64,000 nucleotides of DNA, taken from positions 430,001-494,000 of the forward strand of contig WGMK01000015.1 of the NCBI GenBank assembly GCA_016125095.1, read 5' to 3'. Within the stretch, counting starts at the first letter, position 1. Each line of letters begins with the position of its first letter. This document shows positions 23,479-32,555 of this stretch, piece after piece. The translations under genes were made by a program, and so were the position numbers. The notes beneath the pieces were generated by a model. That model was given only the letters and a program-made list of their open reading frames with translations, searched no databases and was not told where the DNA came from. The DNA comes from Candidatus Hydrogenedens sp. (GTDB lineage Bacteria > Hydrogenedentota > Hydrogenedentia > Hydrogenedentales > JAEUWI01).

Positions 23479-26400
23479 ATGCCAAAGCGAACCGACATCC
23501 GCAAGATTCTGCTCATCGGCTCCGGCCCGATTGTTATCGGCCAGGCCTGCGAGTTCGACTATTCGGGCACCCAGGCCTGCAAGGCCCTGCGCGAAGAGGG
23601 CTACGAGGTGGTGCTGGTGAACAGCAATCCCGCCACCATCATGACCGACCCGGAGACGGCGGACCGCACTTACATCGAGCCGCTGACGGTGGAATACCTG
23701 GAGCGCATCATCGACCGGGAGCGTCCGGACGCGGTGCTGCCGACGGTGGGCGGCCAGACGGCGCTGAACCTGGCGGTGAAGCTGGCCGAGGGCGGCATCC
23801 TGCAGCGCTACGATTGCGAGCTGATCGGCGCGCGCCTGCCCGCCATCCGCAAGGCGGAAGACCGCGGCGAGTTCAAGGACGCGATGATCAAAATCGGGCT
23901 CGACCTGCCCCGCAGCCAGGTGGTGCGCTCGCTCGACGAGGCGCGCGACTTCGGCGAGGAAATCGGCTATTCGGCGGTGATTCGTCCGGCGTTTACGCTG
24001 GGCGGCAGCGGCGCGGGCCTTGCCTTCAACAAGGACGAATACGAGGTGGCGGTGCAGCACGGGCTCGACGCGAGCCCGGTGACCGAGGTGCTCATCGAGG
24101 AATCCGTCATCGGCTGGAAGGAATACGAGCTCGAGGTGATGCGCGACCTCAAGGACAACGTGGTCATCATCTGCTCGATCGAGAACATCGACCCGATGGG
24201 CGTGCACACGGGCGACAGCATCACGGTGGCCCCGGCGCAGACGCTGTCCGACAAGGAATACCAGGTGATGCGCGACGCCGCCATCGCGATTATCCGCGAG
24301 ATCGGCGTGGACACCGGCGGGTCGAACGTGCAGTTCGCCGTGAACCCCGCGGACGGGAGCATGGTGATCATCGAGATGAACCCGCGCGTGTCGCGCAGCT
24401 CGGCGCTGGCTTCGAAGGCCACGGGCTTCCCGATTGCCAAGATTGCCGCGAAGCTGGCCGTGGGCTACACGCTCGACGAGCTGTCCAACGACATCACCAA
24501 GGAAACCCCCGCCTGCTTTGAGCCGTCCATCGACTACGTGGTTACCAAGATTCCGCGGTGGGCATTCGAAAAATTCCCGGGCGCGGAGCCATTCCTGACC
24601 GTGCAGATGAAGAGCGTCGGCGAGCAGATGAGCATCGGCCGCACGTTCAAGGAATCGCTGCAGAAGGGCATGCGCAGCCTCGAGACCGGACGCTTCGGCT
24701 TCGGCGGCGACGGCAAGCACAAGTCGCTCACCGGCGACCCGAACGGTCCGGAGGAAAAGGAAGCGCTGCTGCGCGCCATGCGGCGCCCGACGCCCGAACG
24801 CATGGGCCAGCTGGCGCAGGCGTTCCGCCTCGGCGCGACGGTGGAAGAGCTGTTTGAAGCAACCTTTATCGACCGTTGGTTCCTGCGGCAGATGGATGAA
24901 ATCGTACAGGAAGAGAAGGCGCTGCGCGCGGCGAATCCCGACGACAAAAAGACGCTGCGCCACGCGAAGGAACTGGGCTTCTCCGACGTGCAGCTGGCGC
25001 TGCTCTGGGGCAAGACCGAGCTTGAAGTGCGCGAGCTGCGCAAGAAGCACGGCGTGGTTCCCGTGTACCGCCTGGTGGATACCTGCGCGGCGGAGTTCGA
25101 GGCCTACACCCCCTACTACTACTCGAGCTACGGCGACGAGGACGAGATTGTCGATACCGACAAGAAGAAGATCGTGATCCTCGGCGGCGGCCCGAACCGC
25201 ATCGGGCAGGGCATCGAGTTCGACTATTGCTGCGTGCACGCGGCCTTCGCCCTGAGCGACGACGGCTACGAGACCGTGATGGTGAACTGCAATCCCGAGA
25301 CCGTGTCCACCGACTACGACACTTCGGACATGCTGTTTTTCGAGCCGGTCACGTTTGAAGATGTGATGAATATCATCGACCGCATCAAGCCGTACGGCGT
25401 GATTGTGCAATACGGCGGCCAGACGCCGCTGAACCTGGCGGAGCGGCTGGAGGCTGCGGGCGCGCCGATTATCGGCACGAGCCCGAGCAGCATCGCCGCC
25501 GCCGAGGACCGCAAGCTGTTCCGCGCCATCGTGGAGAAGCTCGGCCTGTTGCAGCCCGCCAACGACACCGTGGTTTCCTACGAGGAAGCGGTCGAGGTGG
25601 CGGAGAAGATCGGCTATCCCGTGGTGGTTCGGCCCTCATTCGTGCTGGGCGGACGCGCCATGGAGATCGTGTACGACCGCGAATCGCTGCGGCAGTACAT
25701 GGAAAACGCCGTGGACGCCTCTCCGGAACGCCCCGTGCTGATCGACAAGTTCCTGGAGGGCGCCATCGAGCTGGACGTGGACGCGATCGCCGATGGCGAG
25801 ACCGTGGTGGTGGCGGGCGTAATGCAGCACATCGAGGAGGCCGGCGTGCACTCGGGCGACAGCGCCTGCATCTTGCCGCCGCACGACCTGCCTGCCGCGA
25901 TCATCGAGCGCGCGAAGGAACAGACCCGCGGCCTCGCGCGCGAGCTGAAAGTCATCGGCCTGATGAACGTGCAGTTCGCCGTGCGCGATGAAGACATCTA
26001 CCTCATCGAGGTGAATCCCCGCGCCTCGCGCACCATCCCCTTCGTGTCGAAGGGCATCGGCGTGCCGCTGGCCCGGCTCGCCGCGCAGGTGATGGGCGGT
26101 AAAACGCTGAAGGAACTCGGCCTGACCGAGGACCCCACGCCGAAATACACCAGCGCCAAGGAAGTCGTGCTGCCGTTCATCAAGTTCCCGGGCGTCGACA
26201 TTGTGCTCGGCCCCGAGATGCGCAGCACGGGCGAGGTGATGGGCATTGACGAGAACATGGGCCTGGCCTTCGCCAAGAGCCAGATTGCCGCGGGCAACCA
26301 CCTGCCGCTTGAGGGCACCGTGTTCCTCAGCCTGAACCACCGCGACAAGGCCAAAGCCGGTCCGCTGGGCAAGGACCTGGCGGAGCTGGGCTTCAAGTTC

Positions 26401-26709
26401 ATCGCCACCCGCGGCACGGCCGACATTCTCAAGGAAAACGGCCTCGACGTCGAGGTGGTCTACAAGGTCGGCGAAGGCCGCCCGAACGTGGTGGACAAGA
26501 TCATCAATGGCCAGGTGGACTGGATCATCAACACGCCGCTCGGCGCCGCGTCGAAGTTCGACGAACGCGCCATCCGCCGCAACGCGCTCGAGCACAACCT
26601 GCCGACCATGACCACCCTCGCGGCGGCCCAGGCAGGGGTGCAGGCCGTCCGCGCGCTCAAGGGCAGCGAGCCGAAGATTCAATCGCTACAGGAATACCAC
26701 GCGGGCTAA
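23479..26709 (+). CDS. carB: Carbamoyl-phosphate synthase large subunit
   Basis: CarB (1076 residues, normal length) makes carbamoyl phosphate from bicarbonate, ammonia delivered by CarA, and two ATP, for pyrimidine and arginine synthesis. The first half starts '[20 protein letters not shown]' and carries '[10 protein letters not shown]', '[13 protein letters not shown]' and '[20 protein letters not shown]'. The second half repeats the pattern with '[18 protein letters not shown]', '[17 protein letters not shown]' and '[16 protein letters not shown]'. An MGS-type allosteric domain ends the protein ('[20 protein letters not shown]', 'DWIINTPLG'). carA is not adjacent. A 496-bp repeat-filled gap follows. 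Confidence 0.97.
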   Translation: MPKRTDIRKILLIGSGPIVIGQACEFDYSGTQACKALREEGYEVVLVNSNPATIMTDPETADRTYIEPLTVEYLERIIDRERPDAVLPTVGGQTALNLAVKLAEGGILQRYDCELIGARLPAIRKAEDRGEFKDAMIKIGLDLPRSQVVRSLDEARDFGEEIGYSAVIRPAFTLGGSGAGLAFNKDEYEVAVQHGLDASPVTEVLIEESVIGWKEYELEVMRDLKDNVVIICSIENIDPMGVHTGDSITVAPAQTLSDKEYQVMRDAAIAIIREIGVDTGGSNVQFAVNPADGSMVIIEMNPRVSRSSALASKATGFPIAKIAAKLAVGYTLDELSNDITKETPACFEPSIDYVVTKIPRWAFEKFPGAEPFLTVQMKSVGEQMSIGRTFKESLQKGMRSLETGRFGFGGDGKHKSLTGDPNGPEEKEALLRAMRRPTPERMGQLAQAFRLGATVEELFEATFIDRWFLRQMDEIVQEEKALRAANPDDKKTLRHAKELGFSDVQLALLWGKTELEVRELRKKHGVVPVYRLVDTCAAEFEAYTPYYYSSYGDEDEIVDTDKKKIVILGGGPNRIGQGIEFDYCCVHAAFALSDDGYETVMVNCNPETVSTDYDTSDMLFFEPVTFEDVMNIIDRIKPYGVIVQYGGQTPLNLAERLEAAGAPIIGTSPSSIAAAEDRKLFRAIVEKLGLLQPANDTVVSYEEAVEVAEKIGYPVVVRPSFVLGGRAMEIVYDRESLRQYMENAVDASPERPVLIDKFLEGAIELDVDAIADGETVVVAGVMQHIEEAGVHSGDSACILPPHDLPAAIIERAKEQTRGLARELKVIGLMNVQFAVRDEDIYLIEVNPRASRTIPFVSKGIGVPLARLAAQVMGGKTLKELGLTEDPTPKYTSAKEVVLPFIKFPGVDIVLGPEMRSTGEVMGIDENMGLAFAKSQIAAGNHLPLEGTVFLSLNHRDKAKAGPLGKDLAELGFKFIATRGTADILKENGLDVEVVYKVGEGRPNVVDKIINGQVDWIINTPLGAASKFDERAIRRNALEHNLPTMTTLAAAQAGVQAVRALKGSEPKIQSLQEYHAG

Positions 26710-26730
26710 GGGCAAGGCGGTGGCGGCCGG

Positions 26731-27194
26731 CTCGGTGGGACGAATGTCCCCATGAGCCGAGGATTGCGCGCAAGCATCAAGATGGCTCGCGGGTAGGCTC
26801 GCCCTACCGTGCCACGGTGCCAGGCGGCTTTCTTCCGCCCAATCCGCCCACATCGTCATTGCGAGCGAAGCGCGACAACCTCCTTGGCGCTATGCTGTCT
26901 TTACGGAGCGACGACCAACACCGTAGGACTGACAGAAGTCTGCCGCATGGCCCACCATCCTCGCATCAAGGAGGTTGCCGCGTCGCTCGGGGACTCGCTC
27001 CTCGCAATGACGATGTTGGTAGATCTTGCGGAAGGGGGTAGCGCACCGTGACGTTGCGAGGGCGGGTTGCAAACCCGCGCCTACCGGATGGACGACACGA
27101 TCGTATCGGCTGCGGTAGGGCGAGCGTACCCGCGAGCCATCCTGATGACGAACCGGCGTACTCGGCTCGTGGGGACATTCGCCCCACCGCCGAG
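26731..27194. repeat. Nested fold-back repeat (three pairs of arms)
   Basis: The 496-bp gap after carB has no credible gene. It contains three nested inverted pairs: GGTGGGACGAATGTCCCC... (near 26731-26760) with ...GGGGACATTCGCCCCACC (27161-27194); GATGGCTCGCGGGTAGG... (26781-26809) with its near complement (27114-27141); and CATCGTCATTGCGAGCGAAG... (26851-26887) with its near complement (26968-27015). The arms belong to families also found at 19.97, 42.7, 55.7 and 56.0 kb. Confidence 0.8.
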
Positions 27195-27205
27195 CGCCAC
27201 TCCCT

Positions 27206-28312
27206 CTACCCCTCCAGCGCGTGGAGGATGGCCAGCAGGAAATCGCGGTTGTCGGCGCAGGCGTAGCGGAGTTGGCCGCCCATGCGGTTGAAGCTCTTGT
27301 TGAAGCGCAGGTAGTAGTCGGGGTTGTCTTCCGGCGGCTCGCCTTGGGTCCAGTCCCAGTGCGATTCCTGCAGGTCGACAATGGTCATGAAATGGCTTTC
27401 GAGCCGTTCGCCGCGCTGCTGCGCCAGGTTCTGCGCCATGCTCACGGATTTTTCGAAGACCATGGGCGACATGACCGCCGAGCCGATGCTGAGGTAGACG
27501 CCACCGTCCAGGTGCGACACGCTGTGCGCGAAGGACAAGAAGTCGCGCTCGGCGGTGCGGCCGATGCTGGGACCGTGGTTCATGGGGTGCAGATAGATGA
27601 TGTCGTGCCCGAACATGGGGTGTCCCGTAAACGGCACGCCCAGCCGGAACGCCGCCGCCTGGAGCCCGCAGGCCTTGTGCGGATGCGGCACAAACAGCCA
27701 CCCGGCAGGGATGGCCTGATCGCGCAGCACGCCGAGCAGATCGGCCGCGGCGGCCGCGCGGGGGGCGTCGAGCGTGTCGAGCGCGGCGTGCACTTCGGCT
27801 TCGAGCGCCTCGGGCGTGGGCATGTCCAGTCCCTCCTGTTCCACCAGCGCGCCGACCGATTCGCCGTAGCCCAACCCCCGCCACGCGCCCACGGCGATGG
27901 CGAGGTTGATGTAGCGGCCGGTTTCTTCCCACATGCCGAACTTGCCCTGCGCCACATTCTGCGCCACGTGCTCGCTGCTGTGTCCCTGGAAGGCGAACTC
28001 CCAGTCGTGGATGATGCCCGCACCATTGGTGGCCAGATGCGTCAGCCAGCCCTGTTCGGCCAGCCGCGCGATGATGGGCCCGAGGCCGTTCTTGATGGTG
28101 TGCGCGCCGAACACCAGCATGCGCGCGCGGTCGTTCTCGCGCGCGGTGCGCAGCCGGTCGGCAGTTTCCTGCGCCACACGACTGGCGAATTCGCTCAGGC
28201 GCTCGGGCTGCTCATCGGGCGAGACCAGATCGCCGGGCACGAATACGCGGTCCTCGCGCTCCGCAAGCGGATAGAAGCGCAGTCCGTGCCGGTCGATGCG
28301 GGGTGTCGTCAT
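27206..28312 (-). CDS. Deoxyhypusine-synthase-like protein
   Basis: This 368-residue cytoplasmic protein resembles the DHS-like NAD-binding fold. 'FGAHTIKNGLGPIIARLAEQ', 'LATNGAGIIHDWEFAFQGHS' then SEHV, and 'GKFGMWEETGRYIN' line up with the DHS motifs 'TNGA..IHD.E....G.TSE' and 'G.FGM..ETG...N'. DHS uses NAD and spermidine to modify eIF5A in eukaryotes and archaea; bacterial relatives act in polyamine metabolism or have unknown roles. I do not see the 'GGG.PKHH' catalytic-lysine segment; the matching region reads 'GVYLSIGSAVMSPMVFEK'. The exact reaction is therefore open. It lies four bases after the DUF4198 gene and ends a probable trkH operon. Confidence 0.6.
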   Translation of the reverse strand: MTTPRIDRHGLRFYPLAEREDRVFVPGDLVSPDEQPERLSEFASRVAQETADRLRTARENDRARMLVFGAHTIKNGLGPIIARLAEQGWLTHLATNGAGIIHDWEFAFQGHSSEHVAQNVAQGKFGMWEETGRYINLAIAVGAWRGLGYGESVGALVEQEGLDMPTPEALEAEVHAALDTLDAPRAAAAADLLGVLRDQAIPAGWLFVPHPHKACGLQAAAFRLGVPFTGHPMFGHDIIYLHPMNHGPSIGRTAERDFLSFAHSVSHLDGGVYLSIGSAVMSPMVFEKSVSMAQNLAQQRGERLESHFMTIVDLQESHWDWTQGEPPEDNPDYYLRFNKSFNRMGGQLRYACADNRDFLLAILHALEG

Positions 28313-28316
28313 GGGG

Positions 28317-29147
28317 TTATTCCATCGCCTCGCACCACACCCACAGCAGGGCGCCGAGCTCGACGTCTTTCTTTTCGCCGTCGGGGCCTTCCACCTGCTC
28401 GTCGCCATCGAGCAGCGCGGCGAAGCCCCACCACCCGGCGCGCGGCAGGCCGTAGATGAACTCGCCGTTCTCGTCGGTGCGGATCTGCTGGGTAATGAAC
28501 GCGCCGTTCGAGAATTCGACCTTCGGGCCGTTCTCCCAGTCGCTCGTCCCCACATCGTTGTTCAGGTACTCGACCTCGATGAGCGCGTTGGGCGCGGGCA
28601 CCTGCTGGCCGTCGACCATCTTCATCACGCGGCCGCGGAAGACGTTGCCCGCCCAAAGCGCGTAGGGCTTCACGAGCGGCATGATCTCCGCCGGAAAGCC
28701 GACCGGCTTGTTCCAGTCGGTCGAGGCGCCCACACGATTCACGATGGTCTTGGTGTAATGCCGGATGAAGACGTCTTCGGCGGGCTCCCAGTAGTAGCCG
28801 GGGTCGCAGTAGTAGACGTAGTCGCCCATGCCGCGGAATTCGAAATCGACGCGGTAGGCCTGGCGGCCGCCGTCGGGGCCGAACTGGAGCGGCTCGAGGT
28901 ACTCGAGTAGATCGACCTTCTCACCGCGATGCATGACGCCGAACTCGACCGGCGGCTGCGGCTTGCCGTCGAGGCCCTTGCCCATGTCCATCGTTTCGCC
29001 GCCTTCCGAGGGGTGGCCGAAGATGAGCGTGACGGGCGCCTCAGTGGCGTTCTCGTCCATCGCGCCATCGGGCAGGTGGACGATTTGAAAGTGGGCCGCG
29101 GCGGGCAGGGCCGCCAGCAACGCGCATAAACTGAAAAGGTGTTTCAT
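28317..29147 (-). CDS. DUF4198-type secreted protein
   Basis: This 276-residue protein has a signal peptide (1-18, ending AAA|H) and His19 at the expected mature N-terminus, a position that can bind metal. The mature part resembles DUF4198 proteins: 'VTLIFGHPSEGGETMDMG' early, then a carboxypeptidase-regulatory-like beta-sandwich near the C-terminus ('RTDENGEFIYGLPRAGWWGF'). Relatives often stand by nickel, cobalt or other metal-uptake genes. Here the neighbours are a TrkH potassium transporter upstream and a DHS-like gene downstream, so a metal role is only a guess. Confidence 0.7.
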   Translation of the reverse strand: MKHLFSLCALLAALPAAAHFQIVHLPDGAMDENATEAPVTLIFGHPSEGGETMDMGKGLDGKPQPPVEFGVMHRGEKVDLLEYLEPLQFGPDGGRQAYRVDFEFRGMGDYVYYCDPGYYWEPAEDVFIRHYTKTIVNRVGASTDWNKPVGFPAEIMPLVKPYALWAGNVFRGRVMKMVDGQQVPAPNALIEVEYLNNDVGTSDWENGPKVEFSNGAFITQQIRTDENGEFIYGLPRAGWWGFAALLDGDEQVEGPDGEKKDVELGALLWVWCEAME

Positions 29148-29174
29148 GATTCTGCTTCCTTCTCTCTTACGATG

Positions 29175-30656
29175 TTAGCTGTGTTTCCAGAATCCCGGCA
29201 CGAAGAGCACCAGGATAGCGAACATTTCGAGGCGGCCCATGGCCATGCAGAGGCAGAGCAGCAGCTTGCCCGCATCGGCAATCTGGCTGAAATCGTGGGC
29301 GGGACCGACCAGTTCCATGCCCGGCCCGACGCCGCCGAGGGTGGTGGCCACGGCCGAAACCGCTGACAATGGCGGCAGGCCCATGCCCGACAGCAGCAGC
29401 CCGCCCATGCCGATGATGAACAGGTACAGGATGCAGTGGGTGGTCACGCGGCGCTGGGCGTCGTCGTCGATGACGGCTTCGCCCATGCGGATGGGGCGCA
29501 CGGTCTTCGGCCGGAAGGCGTTTTCGAGTCGCCAGTAGATCATCTTGAGCACGACCACCAGGCGGAACACCTTGAGACCGCCGCTGGTGGAGCCCACGCA
29601 GCCGCCGGTCATCATCAGGCCGAACAGTATCAGCTGACTGAACCAGGGCCAGGTCTCGTAGTTGTCCTGCCCGAACCCGGTCGAGGTCATGATAGAGATG
29701 CTGATAAAGCTGGCGTTGCGCAGCGCGGTGACGAATCCGTAGGGCGCCGTCTCGTGGGCGTCGGGCGTGCCGCCCAGACGGAACCCCATGAGGTTCAGCG
29801 TGATGGCCCCAATGGCGAGGCCGAGGATAAGAATCAGCGCGCGCCATTCGGTGTCGTGGAGCAAGGCCAGGCGCTTGCCGCGGAGCATGGCGAAATACAG
29901 CGCGAAGTTGGTGGCCGAGGCCACCATGAAAAACATGATGATGGCCTCGATGAGGAAGCTGTTGTAGTGGGCGATGCTGGCCTGCTTGGGCGAGAAGCCG
30001 CCGGTGGCGAGCGTGCCGAAGGTGTGGCAGAGTGCGTCGAAGAAACTCATGCCGGCCGCCATGAGCAGAATCGTCTGCAACACGGTCATGCCGAGATAGA
30101 TGCGCCACAACGCCGAGGCGGTGTCCTTGATGCGCGGGCTGAGCGCCTGCGGATTGGCGGAGGATTCCGACTTGAAGAGCTGCTTACCGCCGACGCCCAG
30201 GTAGGGAAGCACCGCGATGAACAACACGATGATGCCCATGCCGCCGACCCAGTGGGTGAAGGAGCGCCAGAAGAGGATGCTCTTGGCGCAGCCTTCGATA
30301 TCGGCAATCACGGTGGAGCCGGTGGTGGTCAGGCCCGACATGGACTCGAAATAGGAATCGACGCCGTCGAGCGTGCCGGAGAAGAAATAGGGCAGCGCGC
30401 CCACGGCGGCGGCGGCGAGCCAGCCGATGCCGACCATGCCCAGGGTTTCGCGCTGGAACATCTGCTTGGCGTTGGCGCCCCGGCCGGCGAGCATAAGCAG
30501 CAGCCCGGCCGCCAGGGCGACGGCCGCCGATTCGCCGAACGAGACCAGCGTCTCCCACTCGCGAAACCAGACCGCCCAAAGGGCCGAGGGAATCAGGAGG
30601 AGCGTGAAGGCGCTGGTGAACAGGCCGATGTTTCTGAAGAGTAGCCGGTAATTCAT
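29175..30656 (-). CDS. trkH: TrkH-type potassium transporter membrane subunit
   Basis: This inner-membrane protein of 493 residues forms the K+ pore of the Trk system. It has four repeated M1-P-M2 units, with selectivity-filter loops such as 'SMSGLTTTGSTVIADIE', 'FGTLATGGFSPKQASI', 'IMTSTGFGQDNYETWP' and 'ATTLGGVGPGMELVG'. Residues after 'LKSESSANPQALSPRIKDTA' match the TrkH cytoplasmic linker. The ATG at 30656 has GAGGCGGG upstream. The regulatory partner TrkA is not in this window. It is the first gene of a minus-strand run with DUF4198 (27 bases apart) and the DHS-like gene, divergent from rsmE. Confidence 0.92.
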   Translation of the reverse strand: MNYRLLFRNIGLFTSAFTLLLIPSALWAVWFREWETLVSFGESAAVALAAGLLLMLAGRGANAKQMFQRETLGMVGIGWLAAAAVGALPYFFSGTLDGVDSYFESMSGLTTTGSTVIADIEGCAKSILFWRSFTHWVGGMGIIVLFIAVLPYLGVGGKQLFKSESSANPQALSPRIKDTASALWRIYLGMTVLQTILLMAAGMSFFDALCHTFGTLATGGFSPKQASIAHYNSFLIEAIIMFFMVASATNFALYFAMLRGKRLALLHDTEWRALILILGLAIGAITLNLMGFRLGGTPDAHETAPYGFVTALRNASFISISIMTSTGFGQDNYETWPWFSQLILFGLMMTGGCVGSTSGGLKVFRLVVVLKMIYWRLENAFRPKTVRPIRMGEAVIDDDAQRRVTTHCILYLFIIGMGGLLLSGMGLPPLSAVSAVATTLGGVGPGMELVGPAHDFSQIADAGKLLLCLCMAMGRLEMFAILVLFVPGFWKHS

Positions 30657-30780
30657 CCCGCCTCGATTCCACGCCGCGCCGCGGAATCCGCCTGGCCGCA
30701 GCCAAGCATGCCGCAGCCATCCCGGGAATTCTCCCCCACCGCGCACCGCGATTGCAAAGGCGCGCGCATTCCGCCGCGCC

Positions 30781-30789
30781 TGCTAAGAT
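30781..30789 (+). promoter_or_regulatory. Extended -10 element of rsmE, six bases before the start codon
   Basis: TGC-TAAGAT at 30781-30789 is separated from the ATG at 30796 by six bases (ACCGCC), which would place transcription start at the ATG. No ribosome binding site is present. This fits a leaderless mRNA. Confidence 0.45.
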
Positions 30790-30795
30790 ACCGCC

Positions 30796-31518
30796 ATGCC
30801 GCAACGACACCGCTTTTATACGCCCATGGCAGGCCCGGGCGACGCGATGATTCCCCTGCCCGCTGACGAAGCGCACCACGCGCTGCGGGTGGTGCGGCTG
30901 CGCTCGGGCGATGAAGCCGAGGCCTTCGACGGCTGCGGCAACCTCTGGAAAGGCACGCTCGAGACCACCGGCAAGCGCGACGCCGCGCTACGTGTCGAAT
31001 CGCACGAAGCCGAACCCCGGCCCGAGCCGCGGCTTACGCTGCTGCAGGCCTGGCTGCACAAACCCAAGGCCATCGAGGAATTGCTGCGCCGGGGTACGGA
31101 GGCCGGGATCACCAGTTTCGTGTTCTTCCGGGCGGCGCGTTCGGAGCGCGCCCCCATTGGAAACCCGAAGTGGCACGCCCATCTCGCCGAGGTCTGCAAG
31201 CAATCCGGCGCCAACTGGATGCCGATCTTGGTGCTGATTGACGATCCGGTGGACTTTCTGCGGGAACGCGGCCTGCCGGCCTTTGTCGCGTCGCTCGAGC
31301 CGGGGGCGCTCGCGCTGGACGCCGTGGACGCCGCGGCGGAGCAGATTCTCGTGGTGGGACCCGAAGGCGACTTTACGGCCGAAGAGTACGCCGCGATTAC
31401 CGAAGCCGGCGCGCGGCCCGTGTCGCTGGGTCCGCTGGTGTACCGTTCCGAGGTGGCCGCCGTACTGGCCGCCACCCTGCTGCGGTTCCGCGCAGGGGCG
31501 TATCGGCCCGCCCGATGA
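30796..31518 (+). CDS. rsmE: 16S rRNA (uracil(1498)-N(3))-methyltransferase
   Basis: RsmE (240 residues) methylates N3 of U1498 of 16S rRNA on the assembled 30S subunit, using S-adenosylmethionine. It has an N-terminal PUA-like domain ('RHRFYTP', 'HHALRVVRLRSGDEAEAFDG') and a C-terminal SPOUT domain with a deep-knot. SPOUT features are 'KAIEELLRRGTEAGITSFVF', 'KQSGANWMP', 'ILVVGPEGDFTAEEY' and 'VSLGPLVYRSEVAAVLA'. The third sequence is the SAM-binding GPEGDF loop (usual form GPEGGF). The length is normal. No SD precedes the ATG. Confidence 0.93.
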   Translation: MPQRHRFYTPMAGPGDAMIPLPADEAHHALRVVRLRSGDEAEAFDGCGNLWKGTLETTGKRDAALRVESHEAEPRPEPRLTLLQAWLHKPKAIEELLRRGTEAGITSFVFFRAARSERAPIGNPKWHAHLAEVCKQSGANWMPILVLIDDPVDFLRERGLPAFVASLEPGALALDAVDAAAEQILVVGPEGDFTAEEYAAITEAGARPVSLGPLVYRSEVAAVLAATLLRFRAGAYRPAR

Positions 31519-31524
31519 AGCGAA

Positions 31525-31555
31525 TGCCCCCGCGCGGACACGCCGCACGGGGGCA
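31525..31555. other. Stem-loop after rsmE
   Basis: TGCCCCCGCGCGG (31525-31537) pairs with CCGCACGGGGGCA (31543-31555) over 12 of 13 positions, with loop ACACG. It begins seven bases after the rsmE stop and lies between rsmE and a small minus-strand ORF. No T-run follows in either direction, so any terminator role is doubtful. Confidence 0.45.
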
Positions 31556-31583
31556 GAAAACCTGTACGATGGCGGGGCTGCGC

Positions 31584-31658
31584 TTAAATGCCGAACAGCC
31601 CGAGCAGTCGCAGAATGAAGCTGATGATCGAGATAATCAGCGAGATCGTTTCCAGCAT
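31584..31658 (-). CDS. Possible 24-residue hydrophobic small protein
   Basis: An ATG-to-TAA frame of 25 codons encodes MLETISLIISIISFILRLLG followed by LFGI, a single Ile/Leu/Ser-rich helix with one Glu and one Arg, enough to cross or lie in a membrane. GGAG is ten bases before the ATG. The codons are real-looking but the frame is too short for statistics. It sits in an otherwise repeat-filled gap after rsmE. It could be a small membrane protein or a type I toxin-like peptide, or a chance frame. Confidence 0.35.
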   Translation of the reverse strand: MLETISLIISIISFILRLLGLFGI

Positions 31659-31811
31659 GGCTCGTGTACTCCGTGGTGCGGGGCAGGACCACCCACTCCC
31701 GGACGGCCCCGGCCGTCTGCCTGCCCAGCCGCAACGCTAACACAGCCCGCCCGTCCCGCGCCAGCCATGGCGTCACCCCTGCCGGGGTTCGGTAGTTTCA
31801 AGACGGCCCCT

Positions 31812-31869
31812 TACCCGGGGTTCTCGCTTCGCTTCACCCCGGGCTTAGAACGTAAGCACCTCCGGTGCT
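31812..31869 (-). repeat. Inverted member of the CCCGGGGTTC repeat family
   Basis: The stretch starting CCCGGGGTTCTCGCTTCGCT and continuing through CCCGGGCTTAGAACG to CACCTCCGGTGC is the reverse orientation of the units at 32143-32235 and 32301-32392. A related degenerate stretch, with CACCTCCGTCGC, CGCGTATGGACCTA and CATCCCATGG, continues to about 32010. Confidence 0.6.
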
Positions 31870-32142
31870 TGCCGCGTATGGACCTGAGCGTCATCCCATG
31901 GTCGCCTTCCCGCTTAGATCGTAACCACCTCCGTCGCTGGCCGCGTATGGACCTAAGTATCATCCCATGGTTACCGCGCGTTTAGAAGACGAGCACCTCC
32001 GGTGCCGTTGGGTATAGATTCATGGCGTCGTCTCCGCGGCAAGGTCGGAGTGCCATGATCCCCTCGTCCCGCAGCCAGCCGCGCCGAACGAACCCCGCCC
32101 ACCCGACACCATCCAGCGCGCACAAAAGCGGATGGCCTGGAA

Positions 32143-32235
32143 GCGCCGGAGGTGCCACCGTTCCTAGCCCGGTGGTGACGCAAAGCGGAACCCCGGGTTA
32201 GCCCGGACCGAATGGAGAGCCCCGGACGGGGCGGG
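32143..32235 (+). repeat. Direct repeat unit 1 in the rpsB upstream gap
   Basis: The unit runs GCGCCGGAGG...CCGTTCCTAGCCCGGTGGTGA, then CGCAAAGCGGAACCCCGGGT, ending in CCCCGGACGGGGCGGGA. A second copy at 32301-32392 has the same order and nearly the same length. Nothing in this 1-kb gap looks like a protein gene other than the 24-codon ORF. Confidence 0.75.
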
Positions 32236-32300
32236 ACCTCCACCGTTTTCTAGACCCCTCGGCGCCAACCACGCGCCATGCCCCCACCGCCAGCCGCGCA

Positions 32301-32392
32301 GCGCCGGAGGCGCGACCGTTCTTAGCCCGGTGGTGAAGCGAAGCGGAACCCCGGGTTTGTGCGGACGATAATTGGAACCCCGGACGGGGTGA
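32301..32392 (+). repeat. Direct repeat unit 2 in the rpsB upstream gap
   Basis: It is a copy of 32143-32235: GCGCCGGAGGCGCGACCGTT, CTTAGCCCGGTGGTGAAGCG, AAGCGGAACCCCGGGTT and finally CCCCGGACGGGGTGA. It ends 24 bases before the rpsB promoter. Confidence 0.75.
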
Positions 32393-32416
32393 TACAAGCA
32401 GAGCCGCGGCGGCGGC

Positions 32417-32446
32417 TTGCCACGCGTGGCGGCTGCGTGCTATAGT
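32417..32446 (+). promoter_or_regulatory. Promoter of the rpsB-tsf-pyrH-frr operon
   Basis: TTGCCA (32417-32422) and TATAGT (32441-32446) are 18 bases apart, with an extended TGC before the -10. Transcription would begin near 32453, leaving a leader of about 100 bases. The leader contains a strong hairpin, CCCGGCCATGCCGGG (about 32493-32507), a candidate for S2 feedback control. Confidence 0.6.
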
Positions 32447-32555
32447 TTCGCGATTTTCAATTCACAGGGACTCCCAACGCCGCACTTTCCGGGTGCCCGG
32501 CCATGCCGGGTGAGGCGGGGGTTCCAAGGGCAAACCCGGAAAAAGGAGACTGCAC

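Noticed and set aside
22840..25410. An 856-codon minus-strand frame opposite greA and carB.
   Set aside because: Rich in His/Leu/Arg as expected for antisense of GC-rich genes; greA and carB are certain.
26710..27205. CRISPR array or tRNA in the repeat-rich gap.
   Set aside because: Repeats are inverted and nested, not regularly spaced direct repeats, and no cloverleaf with a CCA-type end is visible here or in other gaps.
29436..30644. A 402-codon frame opposite trkH.
   Set aside because: Antisense shadow of a conserved transporter gene; Glu/Gly/His composition has no family.
31525..31555. Stem-loop after rsmE as an intrinsic terminator.
   Set aside because: Strong pairing but no T-run in either direction; listed only as a stem-loop.
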